Source: MR-S7 sp000400995 (GTDB lineage: Bacteria; Pseudomonadota; Gammaproteobacteria; Burkholderiales; Burkholderiaceae_C). From it: a DNA stretch of 64,000 nt. Position numbers and translations under genes: made by a program. The notes under the pieces were generated by a model that worked only from the letters and a program-made list of their open reading frames with translations, was not told the DNA's origin and made no database searches. The stretch is from NCBI RefSeq assembly GCF_045291395.1, contig NZ_CP152342.1, forward strand, positions 4,216,001 to 4,280,000, written 5' to 3'. How positions within the stretch are numbered: position 1 is the stretch's first letter; the number at the start of each line of letters is the position of its first letter. Shown piece by piece: positions 1-8,674 of the stretch.

Positions 1-935
1 AAGGCCATGGCGATGCCGCCGCCCATCGTGCCCGCGCCGATCACACCCACGCGCTGCACGGAGCGCAACGCCATGCCCTGCGCATCCGCCGGCGGCTTGG
101 CGGCTTCGCGCTCGCCGAAGAACAGGTGGCGCAGCGCCTTGGACTGCGTGCCGTTCACGAGCTCGACGAAGCGCTGCCGCTCGAACGCCAGCCCTTCCTG
201 CAGCGAGCCGCCCTGCGACTTCTCCACGCAGGCGATGCATTGCAGCGGCGCTTCCAGGCCGCGCGCCGTCTTGCGCGCCTTCTCTCGCGCGGCGCCGAAC
301 AGCGCGGCCGCGTCGGCGGGCGGCGTGACGGCACGCGCGCCCGTGGGCCGCAGCGCCTGCGCGGGATCGAGCCCGGCCGCGAACGCGATCGCCTGCGACA
401 GCCAGTCGCCTTCGAACACCGCGTCCAGCAGGCCCGCCTCCAGGGCCTTGGCCGCGCCCACCGTCCTCCCGGAGACGATCCAGTCCAGCGCCGTCTCGAC
501 GCCCACGAGCCGGGGCAGGCGCTGCGTGCCGCCGCCGCCGGGCAGCAGGCCCAGCTTCACCTCGGGCAGGGCCACCGACGCCTGGGCATCGGCCACGCGC
601 CAGTGGCAGCCCAGGGCCAGCTCCAGGCCGCCGCCGAGCGCAGAGCCGTGGATAGCTGCCACCACGGGCTTGCCCAGGTTCTCGATGCGCTGGATCAACT
701 GGGGCGTGGTCGGCTCGGCCACGCCGCGCGGCGTGTTGAACTCACGGATGTCCGCGCCACCCGAGAACATGCGGCCCTCGCCCGCGAGCACGATGGCGTC
801 GATGGCCGCATCCGCCACGGCCGCGTCCAGCGCCGCTGACAGGTGCTGGCGCAACGCGAACGACAGGCCGTTGACGGGCGGGTTGGCCCATCGGATCAGG
901 GCCACCCGGCCGTGGCGCTCGAAGCCGCTGTTCAT
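1..935 (-). CDS. Enoyl-CoA hydratase / 3-hydroxyacyl-CoA dehydrogenase, 3' part cut by window edge
   Basis: Multifunctional beta-oxidation enzyme: hydration of enoyl-CoA, then NAD-dependent oxidation of the 3-hydroxyacyl-CoA. The start is the ATG at 935-933, which overlaps the TGA of the upstream biotin-carrier gene (ATGA coupling). Residues 1 to about 190 form a crotonase domain with the oxyanion-hole run HGSALGGGLELALG and the second catalytic Glu in PEVKLGLLPGGGGTQ. Near residue 295 a Rossmann motif GVIGAGTMGGGIA opens the dehydrogenase domain, and the sequence then leaves the window. It is the last visible gene of the carboxylase operon, so it probably acts on the unsaturated or carboxylated acyl-CoA of that pathway. 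FadB/FadJ-like; the exact substrate is unknown. Confidence 0.9.
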   Translation of the reverse strand, partial: MNSGFERHGRVALIRWANPPVNGLSFALRQHLSAALDAAVADAAIDAIVLAGEGRMFSGGADIREFNTPRGVAEPTTPQLIQRIENLGKPVVAAIHGSALGGGLELALGCHWRVADAQASVALPEVKLGLLPGGGGTQRLPRLVGVETALDWIVSGRTVGAAKALEAGLLDAVFEGDWLSQAIAFAAGLDPAQALRPTGARAVTPPADAAALFGAAREKARKTARGLEAPLQCIACVEKSQGGSLQEGLAFERQRFVELVNGTQSKALRHLFFGEREAAKPPADAQGMALRSVQRVGVIGAGTMGGGIAMA

Positions 936-1144
936 CGCAGTTCCACCAGGGGCTGGCCTTCGGCCACTTCCGCACCGACCTCGACCAGGTAGCGCACCAC
1001 GGTGCCGCCGGCCTCCGCCTCCACAGGGATCTCCATCTTCATGGACTCGACGATCAAGAGCGGATCACCGGCCGACACGCTGTCGTCGGGAGCGGTGCAG
1101 TGGGTGACGACGCGGCCCGCCAGCGGGGAGCAGAGAGTGGGCAT
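932..1144 (-). CDS. Biotin carboxyl carrier protein (acyl-CoA carboxylase subunit)
   Basis: A 70-residue stand-alone biotinyl domain with the biotinylation site ESMKMEIPV (Lys of MKM). It carries carboxyl groups between the biotin carboxylase and carboxyltransferase encoded just upstream. The ATG at 1144 is preceded by CAGGAG at good spacing; an in-frame ATG 30 bases earlier lacks this site. The downstream hydratase gene overlaps its stop by 4 bases. In many propionyl- or methylcrotonyl-CoA carboxylases this domain is fused to the biotin carboxylase, so the split form here is worth noting. Confidence 0.9.
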   Translation of the reverse strand: MPTLCSPLAGRVVTHCTAPDDSVSAGDPLLIVESMKMEIPVEAEAGGTVVRYLVEVGAEVAEGQPLVELR

Positions 1145-1170
1145 GGGAAATCTCCTGGATGGACGTTGTT

Positions 1171-2616
1171 TCAAAGAGGGCGCGATGCGATCGCGGCGCC
1201 CAGTTGGGTGTGCAGCTGGCTGGCCGCGAACGCCGGGTCACGCAGGACGCGCAGCACGTAGGGAATGTTGGTTTTCACGCCTTCGACGCGAAAGTGCTCC
1301 AGCGCGCCGGCCAGCCGGGCGACCGCTTCGGCCCTGTCGGCACCATGCGCGATGACCTTGGCGAGCATCGGGTCGTAGTGGCTCGACACACGGGTGCCGG
1401 CGGCATAGCCCGTCTCCACGCGAATGCCCTCGCCCGCCGGCGGCGTGAACACGGCGAGTTCGCCGGGGGACGGGAAGAAGCGCACGGGGTCTTCCGCGTA
1501 GATGCGCGCCTCCACCGCGTGGCCGTTGCATGCGATGGGCGCGGGCAGCACGGCAGCGAGCGGCTCGCCCGCGGCCAGCCGGATCTGCGCCGCGACGATG
1601 TCCACGCCCGTGACTTCTTCCGTCACCGCGTGCTCCACCTGCAGCCGCGTGTTCACCTCCAGGAACGTGAAGCCCGTCGCGGGTGTGTAGAGCATCTCCA
1701 CGGTGCCGATGACGTCGTAGCCGATGCCGGCCAGGATCGCCTCCAGCCGCCGGGCCATGGCCTGCACGGCGTCGCGGGGAATGCCCGGCGCGGGCGCCTC
1801 TTCGACGACCTTCTGGTTGCGCCGCTGTACGGAGCAGTCGCGCTCGTACAGGCAGCGCACCTGCCCGTGGCGATCCGCGAGGAACTGGAATTCCACGTGC
1901 CGTGGCATGTCGATCAGCGTCTCGAAGTACAGCTCCGACGCGCCGAACGCCTTGGCCGAGGTGGACTGCGCCTGCCGCCAGGCCGCGGCGATCTCCTGTG
2001 CCCCACGCACCGGCAGCATGCCGATGCCGCCACCGCCGTTCGCGGGCTTGAGCATGAGGGGGAAACCCATGCCGCAGGCGACCCGGGTCACCTCGTCGAG
2101 GTCGTCCGGCAGGAGCGCGCTGCTGCGCGTCATGGGCATGCCGTGCGCCTGCATCAATTCGCGCGCCGCCGTCTTGTGGCCCAGGGTCTTGATCCAGCGC
2201 GGGCTGGGGCCGATGAAGCACAGTCCTTCGGCCTCCACGCGCTCGGCGAAGGCCGCGTTTTCGGACAGGAAGCCGTAGCCCGGATGCACCGCATCAGCGC
2301 CGCTCTCCCGGGCCGCGCGCAGCACGGCGTCCTGGTTCAGGTAGCTCGCGGCGGCGGGTGCGTCGCCGATACAGACCGCGGCATCGGCCTCTTTCACATA
2401 GGGCATCCGCTCGTCGGCGGTGGAATGCACCGCGACGGACTCGATCCCCAGGGCCTTCGCCGCGCGGATCACGCGGGCCGCCACCGCGCCGCGGTTGGCG
2501 ACCAGGATGCGGCGGATGGAACGGGGCGCCCGCACGGGCCTGGCCTCGCTCACTGACGTACCTTCGCCCTGACGGGCTGCGGTGCTATGAGCCTTCGGAA
2601 CGGCCGGGCGGCTCAT
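1171..2616 (-). CDS. Biotin carboxylase subunit of an acyl-CoA carboxylase
   Basis: ATP-dependent carboxylation of the biotin carrier. The N-terminal domain begins at RRILVANRG (about residue 35). The ATP-grasp domain shows Lys190 in LMLKPANGGGGIGM (glycine loop 194-197), and the C-terminal lobe carries LEVNTRLQVEH at about 319-329. The chosen ATG at 2616 overlaps the TGA of the carboxyltransferase gene (ATGA). An alternative GTG at 2553 has a GAAGG stretch upstream and would remove about 21 poorly conserved residues. At 481 residues it is the size of a free AccC-like subunit and lacks a fused biotinyl domain, which the next gene supplies. The substrate is set by the partner subunit. Confidence 0.92.
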   Translation of the reverse strand: MSRPAVPKAHSTAARQGEGTSVSEARPVRAPRSIRRILVANRGAVAARVIRAAKALGIESVAVHSTADERMPYVKEADAAVCIGDAPAAASYLNQDAVLRAARESGADAVHPGYGFLSENAAFAERVEAEGLCFIGPSPRWIKTLGHKTAARELMQAHGMPMTRSSALLPDDLDEVTRVACGMGFPLMLKPANGGGGIGMLPVRGAQEIAAAWRQAQSTSAKAFGASELYFETLIDMPRHVEFQFLADRHGQVRCLYERDCSVQRRNQKVVEEAPAPGIPRDAVQAMARRLEAILAGIGYDVIGTVEMLYTPATGFTFLEVNTRLQVEHAVTEEVTGVDIVAAQIRLAAGEPLAAVLPAPIACNGHAVEARIYAEDPVRFFPSPGELAVFTPPAGEGIRVETGYAAGTRVSSHYDPMLAKVIAHGADRAEAVARLAGALEHFRVEGVKTNIPYVLRVLRDPAFAASQLHTQLGAAIASRPL

Positions 2617-4160
2617 GGACGGAACCCGAAGCGCACCGGGCCGGCTTGGCGCAGCGGCGCGGCGAGGTTGGCGAACTCGACCAGCAGGGTGCGCGTGTCC
2701 TGCGGGTCGATGATGTCCTCCACCACGAACGCCTCGGCGCTGCGGAAGGGCGAGGTCAGGCTGCGCACGCGGGCCTCGATGCGCGCACGGGCCGCCTCGG
2801 GGTCGCCGGCGGCCTCGATCTCGGCCTTGTAGGCCACCTCCAGCCCGCCTTCGATGGGCAGCGATCCCCATTGGGCCGAAGGCCATGCATAGCGGAAGTT
2901 GAAGCGGTCAGCGTTCTGGTGCCCGCCCCCGGCCACGCCGAAGGCCTTGCGCAGGATCACCGTGCACCAGGGCACCGTGCTCTGCGCCACGGCGGTGAGC
3001 GCGCGCACGCCGGCGCGCATCACGCCTTCCTTCTCGGCCTCCAGGCCGATGCGGAAGCCCGGCACGTCCACGAGGTTGAGCACGGGCAGGTGGAACTGCT
3101 CGGCCAGATCGACCATGCGCATGTACTTCTCGGTCGTCTGGCGATCCCAGGCGCCGCCGTAGTGGTAGGGGTCGCTCGCGACGACGACGACCGGCCAGCC
3201 GTCGATGCGCGCCAGGCCCGCCGCGATGGCCTTGCCCCAATGGCGGCCGATCTCCATGAACGAGCCGCTGTCCACCAGGGTCTCCACGATGGTGCGGATC
3301 TTGTAGACCGAGCGCGTGTTCTCCGGAATGGCGCTGCGCAGCGCCGCCTGGTTCGCCGAGGCTTCACGCCCGCCTTCAGCGCGCGGGGGCAGCTCGTGCA
3401 CGGACGCAGGCAGGTACGAGAGGAAGCGGCGCGCGCGCGCGAAGGCTTCGGCCTCGGAGGCGACCTCGTCGTCCACCACGCCGTTGCGCGCGTGGATCTG
3501 GGCGCCGCCCAGCTCGTTCTTGCCCAGCACCTGGCCCGTGCGCGCCACCACGGGCGGGCCCGCCACGAAGAGCTGCGCGGTATCGCGCACCATGACCGAG
3601 TAGTGGCTGGCGGACACGCGCGCCGCGCCCAGCCCCGCTACCGACCCCAGCGCCAGCCCCACGACCGGAACGGTGGCCAGGTTGCGCGCGATGTAGGGCC
3701 AGGACTTGAGCTTGGGCAGCAGCGTGTGCCCCTTGAGTTCGATGTTCTTCACCGAGCCGCCGCCGCCCGTGCCATCCACTAGGCGCACCAGCGGCAGGCG
3801 CAGGTCGTGCGCCATCTGCTCCGCCACGATCATCTTGTCGCCCACGGCACCGTCGTTGGCACCGCCGCGCACGGTGAAGTCGTCGCCCATCACCACGGCG
3901 GGCCGCCCGCCGATGCGCGCACGCCCCATCACCAGGTTCGCGGGCGTGAAGTCGGCCAGCCGGCCTTCGTCGTCGTACTGGCCCGAGCCGGCCAGGCCGC
4001 CCACCTCGACGAGCGAGTCCTCGTCCACGAGCAGCGCGATGCGCTCGCGCACGGGGATCTTCCCGTTGTCCCTGTGCCGCTGCACCTTCTCAGCACCGCC
4101 CATGCGCTGCGCCAGCTCCTTGCGCTGCGCGAGCTCGGCGAGTTCCTTGTCCCAGGCCAT
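2613..4160 (-). CDS. Acyl-CoA carboxylase carboxyltransferase (beta) subunit
   Basis: A 515-residue carboxyltransferase of the propionyl-/methylcrotonyl-/geranyl-CoA carboxylase family. It transfers CO2 from biotin to an acyl-CoA. Two crotonase-fold halves are visible: an N-terminal half with RERIALLVD (about 38) and a glycine-rich GTGGGGSVKN, and a C-terminal half with VDVPGFRIGLEAE and the GVAGGGH motif. It follows the Bug receptor gene by 17 bases and overlaps the biotin carboxylase gene by 4, so the operon runs receptor, CT, BC, BCCP, hydratase. The operon suggests uptake and carboxylation of an unusual carboxylic acid as its CoA ester; the acid cannot be named from sequence. Confidence 0.9.
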   Translation of the reverse strand: MAWDKELAELAQRKELAQRMGGAEKVQRHRDNGKIPVRERIALLVDEDSLVEVGGLAGSGQYDDEGRLADFTPANLVMGRARIGGRPAVVMGDDFTVRGGANDGAVGDKMIVAEQMAHDLRLPLVRLVDGTGGGGSVKNIELKGHTLLPKLKSWPYIARNLATVPVVGLALGSVAGLGAARVSASHYSVMVRDTAQLFVAGPPVVARTGQVLGKNELGGAQIHARNGVVDDEVASEAEAFARARRFLSYLPASVHELPPRAEGGREASANQAALRSAIPENTRSVYKIRTIVETLVDSGSFMEIGRHWGKAIAAGLARIDGWPVVVVASDPYHYGGAWDRQTTEKYMRMVDLAEQFHLPVLNLVDVPGFRIGLEAEKEGVMRAGVRALTAVAQSTVPWCTVILRKAFGVAGGGHQNADRFNFRYAWPSAQWGSLPIEGGLEVAYKAEIEAAGDPEAARARIEARVRSLTSPFRSAEAFVVEDIIDPQDTRTLLVEFANLAAPLRQAGPVRFGFRP

Positions 4161-4176
4161 CGTGATGAGCTCCCGT

Positions 4177-5163
4177 TCAGTCCAGCTTGATGTCCGCCTT
4201 GCGGATGATTTCCGCGTACTGCGCGGTTTCCTTGTCGATCTGCTCGGCGAAGCGCTGGGGGCCGTACATGCGGATGTTCCCCTGCTGCTCCAGCCGCGCC
4301 TTCACGGCCGGGTCTTGGAGCGCAGATGCGATCGCCTCGGACAGCGCGTTCACGACGGGCGCGGGCGTCTGCGCCGGCACGAGGGCGCCGACCCAGAACG
4401 AGATATCGAAGCCTGGATAGCCGGCCTCCGCGATGGCCGGCACGTCGGGCAGCTCGTGCCAGCGCTGGGCCGACGTGACGGCCAGCGCGCGCAGTTGCCC
4501 GGCCTTGATCTTCGGCACTGCCGAGGGGTTGTCGAACGCCGCGTCCACCTCGCCGCCCATCAGCGCCACCTGGGCAGGGGCGGAGCCCCGGTAGGCCACG
4601 TGCGTCATGTTCACGCCGGCCATGCCGTTGAGCAGCTCGAAGCTCAGCTGCGTGAGGTTGCCCACGCCTGCCGATCCATAGGAGTAGGCGCCCGGCTTGG
4701 CCTTGGCCGCGTGCAGCATGTCCTGCAGCGTGGGGGCTGTGCCGAGCGGGCCCTTCTGCGGATTGACCGTCAGGATGAACGGCACCGACACCACGAGCGA
4801 CACCGGCGCGAAGTCCTTCTTCGGGTCGTAGCTCATCTTCTTGTAGAGCAGCGGATTGACGGTGATCGTGCTCGAGTTGCTGATCAGCACCGTGTACCCA
4901 TCGGGCTGCGAGCGTGCAACCTCGGTGGCGGCGAGCATGCCGTTGGCGCCCGTCTTGTTGTCCACCACCACGGGCTGTCCGAGCTTGGTGGTCAGGTGCT
5001 GCGCAATGATGCGGGCCACCGAGTCGATGGAGTTGCCCGCGCTGAAGCCCACCACGAAGCGGATGGGCTTGTTGGGGTAGCCCTGGGCCGTGGCAGGCAT
5101 GGCGACCATGCCAGTTGCCAGCGCCGCCACGGCGGCTGCCAGAAAGGTGCGTTTTGCGTTCAT
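4177..5163 (-). CDS. Bug-family (TctC-like) periplasmic substrate-binding protein
   Basis: A 328-residue periplasmic receptor of the Bordetella uptake gene family, which binds carboxylates for tripartite tricarboxylate transporters or acts as a sensor. The signal peptide is MNAKRTFLAAAVAALATGMV with an ATAQ cleavage region, followed by the family signature YPNKPIRFVVGFSAG. The phrase VVDNKTGANG and the PDGYT motif are typical. The start has AGGAG at the right distance. It is the first gene of the carboxylase operon and diverges from the IclR gene at 5317. No TctA/TctB membrane genes lie in this window, so it is an orphan receptor. Confidence 0.92.
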   Translation of the reverse strand: MNAKRTFLAAAVAALATGMVAMPATAQGYPNKPIRFVVGFSAGNSIDSVARIIAQHLTTKLGQPVVVDNKTGANGMLAATEVARSQPDGYTVLISNSSTITVNPLLYKKMSYDPKKDFAPVSLVVSVPFILTVNPQKGPLGTAPTLQDMLHAAKAKPGAYSYGSAGVGNLTQLSFELLNGMAGVNMTHVAYRGSAPAQVALMGGEVDAAFDNPSAVPKIKAGQLRALAVTSAQRWHELPDVPAIAEAGYPGFDISFWVGALVPAQTPAPVVNALSEAIASALQDPAVKARLEQQGNIRMYGPQRFAEQIDKETAQYAEIIRKADIKLD

Positions 5164-5180
5164 GAGGTCTCCTGTCTTGA

Positions 5181-5213
5181 CTTAAAGTGTTCTATAGAAA
5201 AGAATTTAAGTTC
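5181..5213. promoter_or_regulatory. Candidate IclR operator region between Bug operon and iclR
   Basis: This AT-rich spot lies in a GC-rich divergent intergenic region. It holds the perfect palindrome TTCTATAGAA (5190-5199) flanked by CTTAAA and TTTAAG in inverted orientation, plus GAATTTAAGTTC (5202-5213). The last element matches the two GAAY-GTTC elements before the aldehyde dehydrogenase gene (6188 and 6257). Seen: the sequence pattern. Inferred: binding by the IclR regulator encoded at 5317. Confidence 0.5.
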
Positions 5214-5316
5214 TCTTTTTTTCAGTTTTCAAGAAAGTCGTCCTTCCGTCAACCCGTTGCCGATAGGGGTTAACCCCTGAAAAACCTCCCGCCTCCCCGC
5301 CCTTTCGCTCCTGAAA

Positions 5317-6102
5317 ATGGATACCCTGTTGCCCAAGATAGAATTCGCCATCGAGCCACCACGCAACGCGCGCATGCCCCCCCTGACGTCCACGGAGCCT
5401 TCGGAAAAGAGCGACGGTGTCGCCGCGGTCGATCGCGCGCTGCACATCGCCACCTCGCTGGCGAACTCGGCCCAGGCGCTCACGCTCACGGAGCTCTCGC
5501 AGGCCACGGGCATGTACAAGAGCACGCTGCTGCGCCTGCTCGCCTCTCTGGAGCGTGCCGGGCTGGTGACGCACCGCGCGGACAAGCGGTATGCGCTGGG
5601 GCCGCTGGCCTTCGTGTTCGGCCGCTCCTTCGAGCAGGTGCACGGCCTGCAGGGCGCCATCCAGCCCATCCTGCAGTGGCTGGTGGAACAGGGCACGGAG
5701 AGCCCGTCGTTCCACGTGCGCCACGACCAGAGCCACCGGCTGTGCCTCATGCGCATCGACTCCAACCACTCGACGCTGGATCGCGTGCGCACGGGAGACC
5801 TGCTGCCCCTGCACAAAGGCGCCGCGGGCAAGGTGATCACCACCCTGGAGCAGGGCTCGCATGCGCAAGCCGCGGCCGCCGGCGATCTCGTCTTCACATC
5901 GTTCGGCGAGCGCGATCCTCTCTGCGGCGCCATCGCGGCGCCGGTGTTCGGCCCCTCGGCCTCGCTGCTCGGCGCGATTTCGGTATCGGGGCCGCTGGAG
6001 CGGTTTTCCGAGCTCGCAGTGCAGCGCATGAAGGCCCTCGTCCTGGCCGCAGCCGAGCGCGCCACGCACAGCCTCGGCGGGAAATGGCCGAGCGCATCCT
6101 GA
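5317..6102 (+). CDS. IclR-family transcriptional regulator
   Basis: A 261-residue DNA-binding regulator. The winged HTH at about residues 38-95 contains GVAAVDRALHIA and the recognition segment GMYKSTLLRLLASLERAGL. The C-terminal ligand-binding domain includes LPLHKGAAGKVI and GAISVSGPLERF. It is divergent from the carboxylase/Bug operon and upstream of the aldehyde dehydrogenase operon, so it probably controls both in response to the pathway substrate. An internal ATG at 5374 would shorten a non-conserved N-terminus. The recognition helix closely matches that of the IclR at 61983, which fits the shared operator-like palindromes. Confidence 0.92.
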   Translation: MDTLLPKIEFAIEPPRNARMPPLTSTEPSEKSDGVAAVDRALHIATSLANSAQALTLTELSQATGMYKSTLLRLLASLERAGLVTHRADKRYALGPLAFVFGRSFEQVHGLQGAIQPILQWLVEQGTESPSFHVRHDQSHRLCLMRIDSNHSTLDRVRTGDLLPLHKGAAGKVITTLEQGSHAQAAAAGDLVFTSFGERDPLCGAIAAPVFGPSASLLGAISVSGPLERFSELAVQRMKALVLAAAERATHSLGGKWPSAS

Positions 6103-6180
6103 CCTGACCCCTCCGTTTCTTGCTGTACCGCTGACCGCCGCGCCGCTGGGCGCACCAGCGTGCATGGGCGGCACACCTCA

Positions 6181-6275
6181 ATTTTCAGAACTTTTGTTCC
6201 ATCAGTAGAAACACTAGGCAGACGCACTCGGCTTGTCCACGAAAATTCGAAAAATAGAATTTTTGTTCTGAAAAT
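6181..6275. promoter_or_regulatory. Double candidate IclR operator upstream of aldehyde dehydrogenase
   Basis: An AT-rich leader with two direct copies of one palindromic element: GAACTTTTGTTC at 6188-6199 and GAATTTTTGTTC at 6257-6268, 69 bases apart. The outer sequences also form an 11-base perfect inverted repeat: ATTTTCAGAAC (6181-6191) and GTTCTGAAAAT (6265-6275). The second copy ends 22 bases before the start codon at 6291. This suits repression or looping by an IclR dimer of dimers; binding is inferred. Confidence 0.5.
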
Positions 6276-6290
6276 CGTGAAAGGTTCCAG

Positions 6291-7742
6291 ATGCTTGAAC
6301 ACAAGCCCATGCTGATCGCGGGACAGGATGCACCGGGCGAGCAAGGCATTGCCCCGCTGGTCTCCGTCAACCCGGCAACGGGCGAAACCAACCACGAGGT
6401 GGCCGCCGCGGGGCCGCGCACCGTGGACGAGGCCGTGCGCAACGCTGCGCAGGCCAGCAAGGCCGGTACCTGGACGCAGATGCTGCCGATGCAGCGCGCG
6501 CGCATCCTGTTCGGCATCGCCGATCGCATGGAGCGCGACAGCGACCAGCTCGCGCGCCTGCAGATGCTCGAGAACGGCAAGGTGTGGAGCGAGTGCGTCA
6601 AGCAGGTCAAGAGCGCCGCCGCCACCTTCCGCTACTACGGCGCGGTCTGCGAGACGACGGGCTCGGAGGTGACGCCGGCGCGTGGCAACTACCTGTCCAT
6701 GACGGCCTACGAGCCCTATGGCGTGGTGGCGGCCATCACGCCGTGGAATTCGCCGCTGACGATGGAGGCGCAGAAGATCGCCCCGGCGCTGGCGGCGGGC
6801 AACGCGGTCGTGCTCAAGCCCTCGGAGGTCACGCCCTCGACCGGCCTGGCCGTGGGCCGCATCGCGCTGGAGGCGGGCCTGCCGCCCGGGCTGCTGAACG
6901 TGCTGCCGGGCACCGGGCACGACGTGGGCGCGGCGCTGGTCGCGCACCCGCTGGTGCGCATGGTGTCGTTCACGGGCGGCACGGAGAGCGGCCGGCGCAT
7001 TGCCGAGGTGGCCGCGCGCAAGCTCATGCCCGTGGCGCTGGAGCTGGGCGGCAAGTCGCCCCACATCGTCTTTGCCGATGCCGACATCGACGCCGCCGTG
7101 GCCGCCGTGGCCGACGGCATCTTCGAGGGCAGCGGCCAGTCGTGCGTGGCCGGCTCGCGCCTGTTCGTGCAGCGCTCCGTGCAGGCCGAAGTGGTGCGCA
7201 AGCTCACGGAGCGCGCCCGCTCGCTGCGCGTGGATCTGCCCGATGCGGCCGGCGCCGAGATGGGCCCGCTCGCCTCCTTCGCGCACCGCGACAAGGTCGA
7301 GCGCATGGTGGAGGACGCGCGCGCCGCGGGCGCGCAGATCCTCGCGGGCGGCGCGCGGCCCGGCGCCGCAGCGCTGGCGCGCGGCGCCTACTACCTGCCC
7401 ACGGTGATCGGCGGCATCGACAACCGCGCGGCCATCGCCCAGCAGGAAATCTTCGGCCCCGTGCTCTGCGTGCTGCCGTTCGACGACGAGGAAGACCTCA
7501 TCGCCCAGGCCAACGACAGCACCCTCGGCCTCGCCTCCGGCGTCTGGACGGCCGATTACCAGCGCGCCTGGCGCGTCGCGCGCGCGCTGGAAGCGGGCAC
7601 CGTCTGGATCAACACCTACAAGCAACTGTCCATCGCCACGCCCTTCGGCGGCTTCAAGGAAAGCGGCATCGGGCGCGAGAAGGGCATCACCGGCATGCGG
7701 CTGTACCAGCAGCCCAAGGGCATCTATTTCGGCATGGCATGA
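6291..7742 (+). CDS. NAD(P)-dependent aldehyde dehydrogenase
   Basis: A 483-residue ALDH-superfamily enzyme oxidising an aldehyde to its acid. All catalytic landmarks are visible: Asn153 in PWNSP, Lys176 in KPSEVTP, the coenzyme motif FTGGTESG, Glu251 in LELGGKSP and the nucleophile Cys285 in GQSCVAGSR. It begins the + operon that continues with a hydroxyisobutyrate dehydrogenase-like enzyme and a Bug receptor, and is preceded by two operator-like palindromes. Closest in style to betaine-aldehyde or semialdehyde dehydrogenases of aromatic and carboxylate catabolism; the substrate is not identifiable. Confidence 0.92.
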   Translation: MLEHKPMLIAGQDAPGEQGIAPLVSVNPATGETNHEVAAAGPRTVDEAVRNAAQASKAGTWTQMLPMQRARILFGIADRMERDSDQLARLQMLENGKVWSECVKQVKSAAATFRYYGAVCETTGSEVTPARGNYLSMTAYEPYGVVAAITPWNSPLTMEAQKIAPALAAGNAVVLKPSEVTPSTGLAVGRIALEAGLPPGLLNVLPGTGHDVGAALVAHPLVRMVSFTGGTESGRRIAEVAARKLMPVALELGGKSPHIVFADADIDAAVAAVADGIFEGSGQSCVAGSRLFVQRSVQAEVVRKLTERARSLRVDLPDAAGAEMGPLASFAHRDKVERMVEDARAAGAQILAGGARPGAAALARGAYYLPTVIGGIDNRAAIAQQEIFGPVLCVLPFDDEEDLIAQANDSTLGLASGVWTADYQRAWRVARALEAGTVWINTYKQLSIATPFGGFKESGIGREKGITGMRLYQQPKGIYFGMA

Positions 7743-7762
7743 ACGGCCGACAGGAAAAGCAC

Positions 7763-8656
7763 ATGAACAACACCACCAAGCAAGTGATCGGCTTCATCGG
7801 CCTGGGCGTGATGGGCGAGCCCATCTGCCGCAACCTCGCGGTGAAGACCGGCGCCCGCGTGATCGCGCACGACCTCGACGCGGCCCCGCTGCAGCGCCTG
7901 GCCGCGCACGGCGTGCAGGCCGCGCCCAGCGCCGCGGCCGTGATGCAGGCGGCCGACGTCGTCTTCCTCTCGCTGCCCTCGGGCGAAATCGTCGCGCAGT
8001 TGTGCCGCCAGGACGGCGGCCTGCTGGCCTCGGCACGCGCGGGCCAGACCATCGTGGATCTGAGCACGTCGCCCGTGGACACCACCCGCGAACTGGCCCG
8101 TGAATTCGCGGCCCTGGGCACGCAATTCGTGGACGCGCCCGTGGCGCGCACCCGCGCCGCCGCCGAAGCGGGCACGCTCGCGGTGATGGTGGGCGCCGCG
8201 CCCGAGGTGTTCGAGGCCGTCAAGCCGCTGATCGCCACCTTCGCCTCCGACATCGCGCTGTGCGGGCCCGTGGGCTGCGGCCAGGTGCTCAAGATCCTCA
8301 ACAACATGGTGCTGTTCGAGACCGTGGTGGCCGTGAGCGAGGCCAAGGCCATCGGCGAGAAGGCCGGGGTCGATCCCAATGTGCTGTTCGACACGCTCTC
8401 GAAGGGCTCGGCCGACAGCTTCGCGCTGCGCAACCACGGCATGAAGGCCGTGCTGCCCGGCGAATTCCCCGAGCGCGCGTTCTCCGTGCTCTACGCGCGC
8501 AAGGATCTGAAGTACGCGCTGCAACTGGCGCGCGACGCGGGCGTGGATGCGCGCGGCGCGGCCGTCGTCGATGCATGGTTCCAGCAGGCCATCGACAGCG
8601 GCCTGGGCGAGAAGTACCACCCCGTCATCAGCCGGCTGATCGCCGGCCAGCGCTGA
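7763..8656 (+). CDS. NAD(P)-dependent oxidoreductase, 3-hydroxyisobutyrate dehydrogenase family
   Basis: A 297-residue beta-hydroxyacid dehydrogenase. The N-terminal Rossmann motif is GFIGLGVMGEPI (residues 9-20). The DAPVARTRAAAEAGTL segment is the substrate-binding signature, and the catalytic Lys lies in GCGQVLKILNN. The ATG at 7763 has AGGAAA upstream; an alternative ATG at 7739 overlaps the stop of the aldehyde dehydrogenase gene and adds eight residues. With that upstream enzyme it would oxidise a hydroxyacid/semialdehyde pair. A related paralogue sits at 43818 beside another IclR/Bug module. Confidence 0.9.
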   Translation: MNNTTKQVIGFIGLGVMGEPICRNLAVKTGARVIAHDLDAAPLQRLAAHGVQAAPSAAAVMQAADVVFLSLPSGEIVAQLCRQDGGLLASARAGQTIVDLSTSPVDTTRELAREFAALGTQFVDAPVARTRAAAEAGTLAVMVGAAPEVFEAVKPLIATFASDIALCGPVGCGQVLKILNNMVLFETVVAVSEAKAIGEKAGVDPNVLFDTLSKGSADSFALRNHGMKAVLPGEFPERAFSVLYARKDLKYALQLARDAGVDARGAAVVDAWFQQAIDSGLGEKYHPVISRLIAGQR

Positions 8657-8674
8657 AGCGCGCAGGAGAAACAC

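Noticed and set aside
1159..2556. A 465-codon plus-strand frame opposite the biotin carboxylase gene
   Set aside because: It has no recognisable domain and mirrors a well-supported gene.
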